Below are positions 18,385-28,589 of a DNA stretch of 51,435 bases, one piece after another. The stretch comes from an uncultured Ruminococcus sp. Lineage in GTDB: Bacteria > Bacillota > Clostridia > Lachnospirales > Lachnospiraceae. The stretch's first letter is position 1. Every line of letters starts with the position of its first letter. The notes under the pieces were generated by a model, which saw nothing but the letters and a program-made list of their open reading frames with translations, did no database searches and had not been told where the DNA came from. Made by a program: the position numbers and the translations under genes. The stretch spans positions 1 to 51,435 of the forward strand of contig CAJFQC010000016.1 in the NCBI GenBank assembly GCA_904418845.1. The letters are read 5' to 3'.

Positions 18385-19014
18385 TCAACGCATGGCTGAG
18401 CTTCGCCGCGAAAATTCACAGCCGCAGTAATCCTGCCGGTACAGCCCATACTCTTTGGACAGCTCGATTGAACGCTTATACCCGTTTTTCTTCTTAAAAT
18501 CTGACACAAGATATTCCACGCCGTACTCCTTTCCCGCGCGCACGCCGATCTCATTGAGCTTTTGGGCGTTCTTCAGAGGACTGATGCTCAAAGTAGTAGT
18601 GAAATAATCGAATCCGTCCGCTGCCGCCTGCCTTGCCGCCTCCGCAAGCCGCAGTCCGTAACATTTCATGCACCTTGCGCCCCCTTCTTTTATATGCTCC
18701 ATCCCCTCTGCCATGGCATAGAATTTCTCCTGCTCGTATTTCCCCGCAAGGAAGGAAACCGGATGCTTAAAACTCATATCCTGTATCAGTTTCTGCTGTT
18801 CCAATATCCGCTTTGTGTATTCATTTTCAGGATAGATATTCGGATTATAATAAAAGACCGTGATCTTAAAATACTGCGACAGATATTCCAGCACATAACT
18901 GCTGCAAGGCGCGCAGCAGCTATGAATCAGAAGCGTCGGAACCCGCTGTTCTTTTTCAAGTTTTCTCAAAAGTTTTTCCAGTTCTTTTTGGTAATTTACT
19001 TTCTGTATATTCAT
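18385..19014 (-). CDS. queH: Epoxyqueuosine reductase QueH
   Basis: A 209-aa protein of the former DUF208 family, which reduces epoxyqueuosine to queuosine in tRNA in place of QueG. The metal/cluster ligands are visible: HSCCAPCSSY (Cys33, 34, 37), RCMKCYGLRL (Cys115, 118) and YRQDYCGCEFS (Cys197, 199). Between them lies DYFTTTLSISPLKN. The ATG overlaps the stop of a 60-aa frame upstream (ATGA). The C-terminal tail after EFS is short. Confidence 0.93.
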   Translation of the reverse strand: MNIQKVNYQKELEKLLRKLEKEQRVPTLLIHSCCAPCSSYVLEYLSQYFKITVFYYNPNIYPENEYTKRILEQQKLIQDMSFKHPVSFLAGKYEQEKFYAMAEGMEHIKEGGARCMKCYGLRLAEAARQAAADGFDYFTTTLSISPLKNAQKLNEIGVRAGKEYGVEYLVSDFKKKNGYKRSIELSKEYGLYRQDYCGCEFSRRSSAMR

Positions 19015-19193
19015 CCCGCCATTTTTTGCCTTTCAATATGCTCTATTCCTCTCCACGCAAAAATAAAAGAGAAGAGAGAAGCAAAACCGCATTCTGTAAC
19101 CTTATGCGTTATTTCCCTTCTCCCACTCTTTCTATAAAACAAAGTATATAATGTGCTTAAGATAAAGCAGATCAACACCTTTTCTTCTGTCAT
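19011..19193 (-). CDS. Possible 60-aa protein between the DUF3048 gene and queH
   Basis: This frame starts two bases after the DUF3048 stop and ends by ATGA overlap with queH, so it exactly bridges the two genes. The N-terminal 20 residues are hydrophobic (VLICFILSTLYTLFY); the rest is mixed. There is no strong ribosome binding site and no family is recognised. The exact fit between neighbours is its main support. Confidence 0.3.
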   Translation of the reverse strand: MTEEKVLICFILSTLYTLFYRKSGRREITHKVTECGFASLFSFIFAWRGIEHIERQKMAG

Positions 19194-19195
19194 TT

Positions 19196-20296
19196 TTACG
19201 GCGCCGGCGTTGTGATCCTGTCAGGATAGACAAACGCTATGTACGTCTTGCCCCGGTTAATAGACAGTTCCTCTCCGTCTTCGTCAAAGAACCTCAGTCT
19301 CGACCACTCGTTATTCGGTTCTTTATGCCAGCTGATCTTCTGCATTCCGCCATTGGAGACATAATATCCCACAGCATCTTCTCCGCCACTCCAGTCTACT
19401 TCCTTATGTCCTATGGAGTCCCGCACAGTGATGCTGGTCTCAAGGATGATCACATTTGTAAACGCAAGCTGGTTTCCTGTTGCCCCGTCGATCTGAGGCT
19501 GTCCGCTGTTCTCTTTTTTATAAGTCTTCGTCTCCTCATCATATGTAAACGCCGCCGTCTGGGCCCCAAAATTAACTTCGAGGCTCGTACAGTCTTCTCC
19601 CTCGGCCTTTAACTGTTCATCCATGCCGTTAAACCGAAACGCTGTATCTTTTTTATCGTCTACGATATCTGTCCTTGTACCCTGTGACTGCACATAATCC
19701 GCAAACATCGTCCCGTCAAAATATGCGGTGTGCTCCAGCGCATAACCGGCATCCAGCCTGCTCTGGTCACGCCCGAACATACCGCCCGGATTGTTCATGC
19801 CGTCATACTGATCCAGCTCAAGAGCCGCGATATAATGATCCATGCTTTCATCGATCCCCCAGTTCACGTAGAACGCGTCAAATCCCTGGGAGACTGCCGG
19901 GAAGTATGCCCTGCAGCTTCTTACGGCACATACCTTCGGTACCTGAGTGTAGTCTGCATAGAGCGCCATAAAGCGCGTCTGGTCTCCCTCTACCGGAATC
20001 TCAAATATAACATCTGCCTGTTCTACGCCATACTGAGGCATAGCAGCCGGGATATTATTGACCATGACCGCGACGGGGCGTTTCCCGATTGCCTCCTCGG
20101 TCAGATCTGGAATTCCTGTGAGGAGATTCTGATTCTCCGGAACCACTTCCTCCTGAGGCTCTTCCTCCGGCTCTGCTTCCGGTTCTTCTGCCACTTCTTC
20201 CTTCACCGGTTCCGGCTCCTCCTCTTTTTTAGAGCATCCGGCAAATATACATGCTGAAAGAAATAATGCCGACAGGATACACAACTTTCTTTTCAT
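19196..20296 (-). CDS. DUF3048 (YerB-like) lipoprotein
   Basis: A 366-aa exported lipoprotein. The signal sequence ends in the lipobox FAGC (Cys21), and then comes a 40-residue acidic Glu/Pro spacer. The DUF3048 body opens LLTGIPDLTEEAIGKRPVAVMVNN and contains DVIFEIPVEG.TRFMALY and AVRSCRAYF, as in B. subtilis YerB. The molecular function of the family is unknown; the location should be the outer face of the membrane. The start has GAGGAAAG upstream. Confidence 0.9.
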   Translation of the reverse strand: MKRKLCILSALFLSACIFAGCSKKEEEPEPVKEEVAEEPEAEPEEEPQEEVVPENQNLLTGIPDLTEEAIGKRPVAVMVNNIPAAMPQYGVEQADVIFEIPVEGDQTRFMALYADYTQVPKVCAVRSCRAYFPAVSQGFDAFYVNWGIDESMDHYIAALELDQYDGMNNPGGMFGRDQSRLDAGYALEHTAYFDGTMFADYVQSQGTRTDIVDDKKDTAFRFNGMDEQLKAEGEDCTSLEVNFGAQTAAFTYDEETKTYKKENSGQPQIDGATGNQLAFTNVIILETSITVRDSIGHKEVDWSGGEDAVGYYVSNGGMQKISWHKEPNNEWSRLRFFDEDGEELSINRGKTYIAFVYPDRITTPAP

Positions 20297-20425
20297 AATC
20301 TTTCCTCCTCGTATATGATGACTATTTTGAAATGATTGTCCTTCATCTCATCCAGTATATCATGATTCCCGGATGTACGGAACCCCTTGCGGCATTCCTC
20401 TGCATACTTTCCATGACGGGTTTCT

Positions 20426-21890
20426 CTACACACTTCCCCGCGCTCTCCCTGCAGTCCGGCACATTGTCCAGACAAGAGGGATACTGATTATCAGCGGGTA
20501 CCCATAACGAAATACTGTCACAGGAGAGAGCATCAGAGTTCCCCACAGACCCACCAGCAGAAAGAACGGAACCGCCATATTCCATGCCTTTTTTCTGATG
20601 CATACAGCGGCAGCCGCGATAATCAGCCAGAACGCCACGGCAATATTATACACAAATCTCATCCCCGGAATCCGGTTATATCCGCCTGCCTCGGTCATCT
20701 TATAGTAGAAGGTATCCAGGATTGGAAGAATGCTGTGCTGCTGCGGAGCCGCCTGTCCTTCCCAATCAGGTCCCCATTCGCCCGGATCTGCGCTATTATA
20801 TGGAATATAGACAAGATAAGTCTCCGTATCAGGATATTTCATAAACGGATTCCAGAAGCCGATATTCGTATTAAAAAATGCCTCTGCATAGACACCCGGA
20901 CATTTTACGCCGATATCAATCCACAGTTTTATGAATGCCATAGGATCTCTCTCAAATAGTCCTGCATTAAAGCTGTCTTTCACCGGATCTGACACTCGCT
21001 CTGCATAGCTTCCGTAGTCCGGCATATACTTTTCTGTCTGTTCCCACTGTTCTGCCGTAAATTCCGCCGGAGCATTCACCATTGCACGCGCCATCTGCTG
21101 GATCGGCACGCTCAGCATCTCGGCGCTGCTGCCCTTCTGTACGTCCAAAAGCTGGTACACTGGACCTGTGAATATCCCCCACGCCAGAATAACAGCCAGT
21201 CCCATCACCAGAACTTTTTTCCAGTATTTCCTGCACACGATCAGAAACGTCGGCAGTGAAAAAAAGAAAAATATATATTCCCGTATTACGGAACGCGCAC
21301 ATGAGGAACACAAGCAGTACATATAACAGAATCTTCTTCCAAGATTGAAAAAAACCTTCCGGATCACAGACAACCTGATAAGCCCCAGCCAACACAAGCA
21401 AAAACAGTCCCGCAAAAATCGTATCCTTCGTCGCTGTAAAGGCTGACACCGGATTATAAGGGATCAGCGCATAGAAAAAAACGGAAATCAGACGGCATAT
21501 CCTTCCTGCCCTTGCCGCCATCACCTTCACGGTATATGCAAAAACCGCGGACAAAAAGATCATCTGGAGCAGGGAAAATATACACATACCGGCTTCCCAT
21601 GTCCCGAAAATCCTTCTCCCCGCATCCAGGACTGCACCCAGAAGATATGTGTGCAGAACCGGATGGTGCGCAATAATTGTTCCTTCCAGATACCACTTCA
21701 GCTGGAATACATTGTCAATAACAAAAACGCCGGGCCATGCTGCCAGAAACACTGGCAGCCAGCACAGGAAGATAAATGCCCACGAGCCTCGGTAAGTAAG
21801 CAGAAACCCGGCTGCGGTCCGGCATATTTTCTTTATATCTGGCATCTCACATTCCTTCCTTTGCATGCTATCCTGGTCATTTCGCTTCAC
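20426..21890 (-). pseudogene. DUF6020-like polytopic membrane protein, frameshifted
   Basis: Two overlapping frames (20967-21890 and 20426-21415) together give one protein of about 485 residues with roughly ten hydrophobic helices. Its N-terminal half has the family blocks WPGVFVIDNVFQLKWYL, AHHPVLHTYLLGAVLD and FTATKDTIFAGLF. The C-terminal half holds a long outer loop and four more helices, ending MLSPVTVFRYGYPLI. The shift lies in a T-rich run on the minus strand (TTTTTCTTTTTTT, about 21256-21268); dropping one T restores a continuous protein. The family resembles PMT/glycosyltransferase-type membrane proteins of unknown substrate. The start could be GTG 21890 or ATG 21845, which has the better ribosome binding site. 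It lies 12 nt after the acyltransferase gene. Confidence 0.7.
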
Positions 21891-21902
21891 CTTCAGAGCC
21901 TT

Positions 21903-22940
21903 TTATGGAACGATCCGCCTCACACCCGGAATCTTCCGCAGCAGCAGTACGCTTCCAAGACTTACTCCGTACACAACAAACGGCATGATCAAAGTAAAGT
22001 ATGTCGGATGGGTTTTTAACCAAATATTTTTTTCTGCCACAGTGATAAAGAACAGATGAATGACATAAATCCCCAACCCCGCCGACGCGGTCTTAGACAC
22101 CACTTCCGCCGGAATCCGGCTGTAAATCCTGCTCCAGTCGATCTGTTTTCCAAAAAGCATGACAGCAGCTGACATGGGATAGCAGGCTAAAGAAGTATAC
22201 TGCATAAAGAAATCATCCGTGTATCCGGCCTGCGCCGACAGATACCACGTACCGAAAAAGAATAACACGGCGCCCAATATCCCCGCCGCATAGACACAGA
22301 CCCGGAACTTTTTTGAAAATTCTTTGCGAAGAATCAGCCATCCAAGAAAAACATACCCTGTATATCCTGTCACAAACGGCGGAATGATATCGCTGTATAC
22401 CGGCAGTAGAAACCTGGTGAGTACCGGATAGACTGCAACCGCTAAAAAGGACAGGATACAGATATATTCCACAAGCTTCATATTCTTCTTATCAGCAATC
22501 AGAGAAAAGACAGGCATGCACAAATAAACAGCAAACAAAACATAGAAAAACCAGAATATGCCTGTCCCCTCGTTATTGGATAATGCTGTGATAAATTGCC
22601 TGATATTCGGAAATGGAGCGCCATCCATCCAGACCGGGTGGAGCAGATAAAAAAAAGTCCAAAAGACAAATGGAAATACTGTCCGTATAACCCGTTTTCT
22701 GAAAAATGTCTTTGTATCATATTTCTTACGATACTCCAGGAGAGTGGTCCCTGTTATCATAAAAAACACAGGGATCGCCGGATGTGCGATCATCTGCACA
22801 AACAGACAGAGCAGAAACAGCCTGTTCTCAGTCATGCCATACTCAAAGACACTGCCTGAACAGTGCATACATATCACACTAAAGCAGGCATATATATTCA
22901 TAAAGTCTATATAATCTATTCTTTTATTTTCTCCCGGCAT
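21903..22940 (-). CDS. Membrane acyltransferase (acyltransferase-3 family)
   Basis: A 345-aa protein with about ten transmembrane helices of the OatA/WecH-like acyltransferase-3 family. The conserved opening RIDYIDFMNIYACFSVICMH is followed by HPAIPVFFMITGTTLL and RKRVIRTVFPFVFW. It probably moves an acyl group onto a cell-wall or exopolysaccharide sugar. ATG 22940 (AGGATGG upstream) is chosen because the family starts just before RIDYID; the open frame reaches back to 22973. Its own promoter separates it from the injection-system operon. Confidence 0.85.
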   Translation of the reverse strand: MPGENKRIDYIDFMNIYACFSVICMHCSGSVFEYGMTENRLFLLCLFVQMIAHPAIPVFFMITGTTLLEYRKKYDTKTFFRKRVIRTVFPFVFWTFFYLLHPVWMDGAPFPNIRQFITALSNNEGTGIFWFFYVLFAVYLCMPVFSLIADKKNMKLVEYICILSFLAVAVYPVLTRFLLPVYSDIIPPFVTGYTGYVFLGWLILRKEFSKKFRVCVYAAGILGAVLFFFGTWYLSAQAGYTDDFFMQYTSLACYPMSAAVMLFGKQIDWSRIYSRIPAEVVSKTASAGLGIYVIHLFFITVAEKNIWLKTHPTYFTLIMPFVVYGVSLGSVLLLRKIPGVRRIVP

Positions 22941-23002
22941 ACACACCCATCCTATTTTGCCCAAATTCATCACTAGAAACTGTTTCTTCTATAGTCTCAG
23001 GT

Positions 23003-23032
23003 ATAATAACACACTTTCTCTTTCATAGTCAA
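23003..23032 (-). promoter_or_regulatory. Promoter of the acyltransferase/DUF6020 pair
   Basis: -35 TTGACT (23027-23032) and -10 TATTAT (23003-23008) are spaced 18 nt apart. It lies in the 167-nt gap after the last gene of the injection-system operon. No strong terminator is seen in that gap, only the weak dyad ATAACA/TGTTAT (23075-23090). Confidence 0.7.
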
Positions 23033-23107
23033 TGAATCTTCTATCTATGTATGGCATCGATTTTTGGGTTCTATATAACACAGTTGTTATTATCTAAAGA
23101 CAGGAAT

Positions 23108-25580
23108 TTAAGAAGAAATGTATTTCCACACAGTAAACACATTTTTCCCATTCCTATACTCATAATAAGCTCCGTCCATGCTCTTCCGCACTATATAGAT
23201 GCCAAGTCCTCCAACCGTTCTGTCCTGAGTATCTGCTGAGATATCCGGCGCAGGATGTTCCAGTGGGTTATAGGGAATACCTTTGTCTATAAAGGTCATT
23301 TTCATCCTGTCTGCTTTGCCCCGGAACCATATTTCCACACTGCCTTGTGTCTCTGCTTTTAAGTCCTTATAAGCATAGGAAGCTATATTTATAAATATCT
23401 CCTCCGCGGCCATCTGTAACCAGTACCGCATGTTGTCTTTTAAACTTATACCCGTTTCATTTGAAGCTGTATCCCGCTGTTTAAGACATTCGGCAATCTG
23501 TAAATCGATAAACCGTTTCACCACTGGCAGTTTTTCCTTTTCTGCCTTTATCTTTAAAACGTGTTTTTGTCCCCAAGAGAAGAATCTCAGCGCGAGCATG
23601 GTAATATCGTCAGCCTGTTCGGCGCCTCTCATAAACCGGCCCGCTTCTTCGGACACACTGTTTACAATTTCTTCTGCATTCCCCACAGCCTTTTCAAGAA
23701 ATTTTTCCATCCTGCCCTCTCCGAACAGTACGCCGTTTACATCCTGTGCTTCCGTCACACCATCCGTATATGCGAAGACCATGTCCTGATCCTGCAGCAA
23801 TATCTTTTCCGCTCTGTACTCTGTATCCGGCAGTCCCGCCAGCACAAATCCGCTCTGCGCACGGATGTAAGACGGCTTTTCATCTGCCCGCAGAAGAAGA
23901 GGAGGATTATGACCCGCATTAACATATCTGAATTCTCCTGTAACAAGATCCAGACAGCCTGAAAATGCAGTGACAAACATCCCGGCCTCATTATTTTCAC
24001 AGAGCTGTCTGTTCACTTTGGAAAATGCCTCTTCAATCGGCATGCCTGAGGAGAGATTGTCTTTTAACAGCGTTTTCGCAACAACCATAAACAGCGCTGC
24101 CGGAATCCCCTTTCCCGACACGTCTGCTATCACAATGTAGAGGCGCTTTTCATCAACCAGAAAGAAATCGTAGAAATCTCCTCCCACTTCCCGTGCGGGA
24201 TGCGTAGCGCCAAAGATATCGATCTCCTCCCTGTCCGGAAATGCAGGGAAAATGCATGGCAGCATGGAAACCTGTATCTGTGTCGCGACATTCAGTTCCG
24301 TAGCAAGCCGTTCCCTTTCCGCACTCATCCGGGAAAGGCTGCCTATGTGTTCTTTCAGCGATACAGTCATCATCTCAAACGCGTGGCTCAGTTCTTCGAT
24401 CTCGTCTCCTGTGTGGATATCTGATACATAGTGGAGCGCTCCTGTCCCGATACGCCTTACTTCCTCCGTAAGCTGTTCCACCGGCCTGGAAAGCTTCTCC
24501 GCCATCCTGCGTGATATGTGGAATACACATGCGACAAGGATACATACACACGCCCCACAAAAATACCGCAGTAAACATTTGATCTGAAATAGCCTTGCCG
24601 GCCTGGCTCATGGTCACCTCCAGCACAGAAAAGCTGTCCCGGGCTGTCTGTTCAAACTGAGCCTTATCAAACACAATCTCCACATCCCATTCAAACCCTT
24701 CTATCTCAGAGCGGATCACATACGGATCAATATCTCTGTCCGCTTCTTTTTCGACTGTGCTTTCTCCTGCAACCCGCTGGCCTAAACGCGTCATAAGCAT
24801 GGCGTATCCCCCGAATTCCAGGTCGATCTCTGATATCATCTCTTCCAGGTCATCGATGAGAAGATCAACTGCCAGCACACCGAGCAGCTTTCCCTCTTTC
24901 GCATAGCACGGGGTACTGAACGTCACTACGGGCTGTCCTCTGAAAGAATCCTGATAAACGTCCGACACAGTTATTTTCCCCGCATTTACCGCATCCTGAT
25001 ACCACTGCCTTTCTCTGCCGTTAAATGCAGACGGCTTTGTGGCATAATCCTCATCATATCCCACATTCACTCCGGATTCTGATGTAAAATACAGTCGCAG
25101 TATCTGCGCATTTTCATCAGACAGGCTCTTAAAATAAGGCAGAATATTACCTAAAAGCATAATCTCCTCTGCTGTCTCCCCTTGATATTCCATATCCTCC
25201 GGCAGCAGCCAATGCATCTGTTTTCCTTCCCCGGTTACTTCTGAGGCATGCTCCATCTCCCTGAGTGAATATGTTTCCGGCTGTGCATAAATGTCCTGCA
25301 GTCCCCCTTCGATCATCCCCATGCTGAGCGTTGTCTGGACAAACTGTTTCTCGATCACCTCACAGCACTTCACGGCATACTGCTCAGCCTGGTCACTGAT
25401 TTTATCAATCAGAATATCTCTTCCTGTCTCCACAGACTGCACATTCATTTTTTCGTAAGTGTCAAGGCTCGTTTTTCTCATAAAGAACAGACAGGACGCA
25501 GATATAAGGAGCACAGTTCCCACACACGACACCGTCACTGTCAATAGAACTTTTTTTAATTTGTCTTCTATCCTTGCCAT
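23108..25580 (-). pseudogene. Sensor SpoIIE/RsbU-type phosphatase with RsbW-like ATPase domain, frame broken
   Basis: Two overlapping frames (24375-25580 and 23108-24505) make one protein of about 820 residues. In order: TM helix (11-33), dCache-like sensor domain outside the cell (ERQWYQDAV, SFRGQPVVTFSTPCY), second TM, HAMP (SRPVEQLTEEV), PP2C/SpoIIE phosphatase (AREVGGDFYDF, VIADVSGKGIPAALFM, AYTDGVTEA, ADDITMLAL) and a C-terminal GHKL ATPase of RsbW type (N-box EEIFIN, then FIDKGIPYNP and GGLGIYIV). The break is at about 24552-24563 in TM2; removing one base (for instance one of four G) gives ACVCILVACVFHISRRMAEK, a good TM. It would dephosphorylate a STAS protein, likely the one at 28590, in answer to an external signal. 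It is the last gene of the injection operon, with GGAGGG before the ATG. Confidence 0.85.
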
Positions 25581-26290
25581 ATTCCCTCCTGCAAAGTAAA
25601 ACAGGACGCTTCTTGTTTTAACCCCATTGTCTTTTCATGCAGGAAAGAAAATATATGCGGTTCCACCCACACTTTCATCTCCAGAAGGCAAATTTCTTTT
25701 TCCAGCCCGCACCCTTCGTATCTGCCGCCCATCATCAGCATATCTATATAGCTCGGCTTATTGAGAAGATCCACAGAATACCGGATTCCGTCCGTCTCAT
25801 AAGCGATCGTCCTATATACTTCACACACACTCCTAAGATATCCTGCTTTTAACATAGCCTCAAAAACCGTATAATACAGCATAGTTCCTATCTTCCTTCC
25901 CGCATACTCCCTTTTTACCAGGATTTCCCTTGGATATACCGTATCCGTTTGTTTCAGGACAGCCGGAATCTCTGGGTTGTCGTCTGAAAACCAAAAGCTC
26001 CCGGCAGGCTCGCCCTCATGGTCCGTAAACAGGGCCCAGAAAGAATGGGGATTTTCAATTTCCCGCTCTATTCCTTCCCTGTCCGGCACCAGATACATGC
26101 CTCCCCTTCTGTCAAAAGCTTCTTTCTCCCCGCGCTTCAAGCGTTCCTTACAGTTTCCTCTGTGAATGGCGCACTCTGAGTACATCTCGGCAATTTTTTC
26201 CGCATCCCCCGCCATTGCTCTCCGGTAGTAAAAATCTCCCTGACGCGTATATACTTTTCCACTATATTTTATGTTTTGTAATCTTATCAT
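25568..26290 (-). CDS. GNAT-like acetyltransferase in the injection-system operon
   Basis: A 240-aa protein with GNAT-type features: YYRRAMAGDAEKIAEMYSEC as the first helix-strand unit and an acetyl-CoA-like stretch REILVKREYAGRKIGTMLYYTVFEAML. SFWALFTDHEGEPAGSFWF gives the central strands. The substrate is unknown. It overlaps both neighbours (ATGA with the ATPase gene, 13 nt with the phosphatase gene), so it is fully embedded in the operon. It could modify a structural or cargo protein, but nothing in the sequence shows that. Confidence 0.7.
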   Translation of the reverse strand: MIRLQNIKYSGKVYTRQGDFYYRRAMAGDAEKIAEMYSECAIHRGNCKERLKRGEKEAFDRRGGMYLVPDREGIEREIENPHSFWALFTDHEGEPAGSFWFSDDNPEIPAVLKQTDTVYPREILVKREYAGRKIGTMLYYTVFEAMLKAGYLRSVCEVYRTIAYETDGIRYSVDLLNKPSYIDMLMMGGRYEGCGLEKEICLLEMKVWVEPHIFSFLHEKTMGLKQEASCFTLQEGIWQG

Positions 26291-28002
26291 TTTTCTGTTT
26301 CCGCCTGATCCACAAAATCGATCTCTGAGAGGACTCTGCCGTACTTTTCCATACAGTTTTTCAAGGCCTCTGTTAAATGTTTCTTTCTGATCACTCCGGC
26401 GCAGGATCCTGTCCTCTCTGCGGCCTCCGCCTCATAAATGCCGGCCCGGTCTGCTTCCTCCGCCGCCAGAAACGCCGCTGCGTAAGCCGCCTCCTTGATC
26501 TCGCTGCCGGATATCTCAAACCGCTCTGCAAAAAGCCTCAAGTCAATGTCACTCCCCACCGGAGCACGTTCCGGAAATGCTTTTTTCCACAGCATATGCC
26601 TGGTGTCTGCGTCCGGAAGATGAAACGGAATAATCATGCGTATCCTCCGTCTGAACGCCTCGTCAATATTACCTTTTAAATTTGTCGCCAGGATTGTGAT
26701 ACCGTCATATTCCTCCAGCTTTTGAAGAAGATGCGCGGTCTCAGCATTGGCATGTCTGTCATTAGCGTCTTTGACCCGGGTTCTTTTAGCAAAAAGTGCA
26801 TCCGCTTCGTCAAAAAAAAGAACTGCATTTTTCTCCTTTGCACGTTCAAATAAACTGCTGATGTTCTTTTGAGTCTCCCCTATATATTTGCTCTGCATTT
26901 GTGAAAGATCCACGCGGTACAGCTCGAACCCCAGCTCTCCGGCAATGATCTGCGCGGCCATAGTTTTTCCCGTTCCCGGAGGGCCGCAGAACATAGCACA
27001 TACCCCGTTTCCATACGGGCGCTTTTCATAAAACCCCCACTGCTCTCCGACAAGCTCCCTGTACCTTATATAGCTGCAAAGATGTTCAAGCCGGGAGCGC
27101 AGTGTATCCTCTGCCACAAAATCCTCCCAGACAAACACGCAGGGAACTTTTACGGCACGGCCGTCCATCGCCCTGATTCCAAGGCTCAAGACTGCCTTAG
27201 AAATGTCGCACATAGAAATGCTGCTCCGGCCATGCATAATACAATTTCTCTCCGCCATATCTGATGCGCGTCTGATTTCACCTGCATTTAGTCTGTAACG
27301 GACAGACAGCGCGCGCAGATCAACGTCCTCTGCCAGACCCTCGCCGTCGAGAAGGTATTCCCATAATCTTTCTCTTTCCTTTATACCAGGCTCCGGAAGC
27401 GTGAACTCTGTCACAACGATCTCCTGAGTCACGGAAAAAACCGTCCTTTCATCTGCCGTAACAAAACACCTAGTGTTTTGCATCATATACTTATATATTT
27501 TCGTCCATATTGCTTCGTCCTCTCCGCCGGACTCTCCGGAGTCACTGTCTAAATTCCCATCGCAGCCGCTTTTTCTGTCGCAGATACACAGCCATGCCCC
27601 GCATTGCTCTGCCCTGTACTGGAGGAGCTGCAACAGAGAGCTTCCATACTCCATATATCTTGCAAAGAGAAAGCCACTCTCCACCATGAGGACATTCTTC
27701 CCACACAGGCAGGCAAGGGTTTTTAACAAATACTTTCTGCCGGAGCCCGCCCTTCCGCGCACGACTGTAAGAGCAGGTTCGGGCGCGCCTGCCGCCGTAC
27801 CAGAGCCGGTTTCACCGATACATGCTTTACCCCCGCACATTCCGCCCGCATATGCTCTTTCCAGACGCAGGAGCTGCTCAAGTATGTCTTTATGCAGGAA
27901 AAGCTCTCCCGGAAAGTGGCCGCCTTCATAGAAAGTGACAAACTCCGAGAGCATTTCTTCTGTCCGCCCGCTGATCCCATATCCGGTATTATCTTGTTCC
28001 AT
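26287..28002 (-). CDS. AAA+ ATPase of the contractile injection system (Afp15/Pvc15-like)
   Basis: A 571-aa protein. The C-terminal AAA+ module is complete: Walker [10 protein letters not shown] (339-347), Walker [12 protein letters not shown] (394-404), sensor 1 [11 protein letters not shown] and arginine finger region EAFRRRIRM. The N-terminal 260 residues hold a second, degenerate P-loop domain ([13 protein letters not shown], 81-93) and a helical region like an AAA lid. Every eCIS carries one such ATPase; in PVC/Afp systems it is needed for assembly or for loading cargo. ATG 28002, with GAGGT upstream, overlaps the DUF4255 gene by 14 nt and is preferred over the frame from 28035. Confidence 0.9.
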   Translation of the reverse strand: MEQDNTGYGISGRTEEMLSEFVTFYEGGHFPGELFLHKDILEQLLRLERAYAGGMCGGKACIGETGSGTAAGAPEPALTVVRGRAGSGRKYLLKTLACLCGKNVLMVESGFLFARYMEYGSSLLQLLQYRAEQCGAWLCICDRKSGCDGNLDSDSGESGGEDEAIWTKIYKYMMQNTRCFVTADERTVFSVTQEIVVTEFTLPEPGIKERERLWEYLLDGEGLAEDVDLRALSVRYRLNAGEIRRASDMAERNCIMHGRSSISMCDISKAVLSLGIRAMDGRAVKVPCVFVWEDFVAEDTLRSRLEHLCSYIRYRELVGEQWGFYEKRPYGNGVCAMFCGPPGTGKTMAAQIIAGELGFELYRVDLSQMQSKYIGETQKNISSLFERAKEKNAVLFFDEADALFAKRTRVKDANDRHANAETAHLLQKLEEYDGITILATNLKGNIDEAFRRRIRMIIPFHLPDADTRHMLWKKAFPERAPVGSDIDLRLFAERFEISGSEIKEAAYAAAFLAAEEADRAGIYEAEAAERTGSCAGVIRKKHLTEALKNCMEKYGRVLSEIDFVDQAETEK

Positions 28003-28558
28003 TCTTTTTACCTCGCTCCTGTGGCGATACGGCAAACTCTGCGTCGCTGACTCTTGTTACATTTTTTATGATCTCTGACTCGACCTCAACCGGCGACGCC
28101 TTATAAAATACAGAGACCGTGTAAGGCTTTCCGCCAAAATTCCACAGCTTCAGTTTATCCTCAGTGGAGATTTTAAGCATCTGCAGCCGAATGCCCTTCT
28201 GCCTGTTCAATATTGGGTCATCATGGAAATGCTGGATCACCTTCCCAAGGATACGCTCCTGCTGTATGGCGCTGAACTGTCGTTCGCCCTGCCTGTATGC
28301 AGTGATCATGTAATAAAGAGACAGGTAGGCCGGCGGCCCCTTCTGCCTGTCGTCATCTATATCTAACATCTGTATCTGTCGAAGCTCATCATTTTCCTGG
28401 ATATCGTACAAAAATATCCCCAAGGTGCAGTCCTCGCAATTATCCGGGCTGCACATCACAATGCTGCCGCGGTCAGGGATGAGATCCGGAACCAGAGCTC
28501 TTCTTAACCGTTCCCCGATCTTCTCGCTCACTTCAGCAATAACTGAATATCTTCCCAT
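27989..28558 (-). CDS. DUF4255 protein, tail terminator/cap (Afp16/Pvc16-like)
   Basis: A 189-aa protein matching the DUF4255 pattern: an N-terminal helix (IAEVSEKIGERLRRAL), then LGIFLYDIQENDELR, LSLYYMITAYRQG..FSAIQQERILGKVIQHFHDDPIL and a closing strand KPYTVSVFYKASPVEV. In Afp and PVC the Afp16 protein caps tube and sheath and sets the end of polymerisation. ATG 28558 with AAGGAG is chosen; the open frame extends to 28615 without similarity. A Lys/Arg-rich tail follows the conserved part. Confidence 0.85.
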   Translation of the reverse strand: MGRYSVIAEVSEKIGERLRRALVPDLIPDRGSIVMCSPDNCEDCTLGIFLYDIQENDELRQIQMLDIDDDRQKGPPAYLSLYYMITAYRQGERQFSAIQQERILGKVIQHFHDDPILNRQKGIRLQMLKISTEDKLKLWNFGGKPYTVSVFYKASPVEVESEIIKNVTRVSDAEFAVSPQERGKKNGTR

Positions 28559-28589
28559 TCTGTTTCTCCTTCTCGTAAGGGGCTCTACA

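Noticed and set aside
20343..20603. Minus-strand frame between the DUF6020-like and DUF3048 genes
   Set aside because: It overlaps the DUF6020-like C-terminus in another frame and has no protein-like pattern.
23075..23090. Terminator of the CIS operon
   Set aside because: ATAACA/TGTTAT is a six-pair AT-rich dyad without a T tract, too weak to call.
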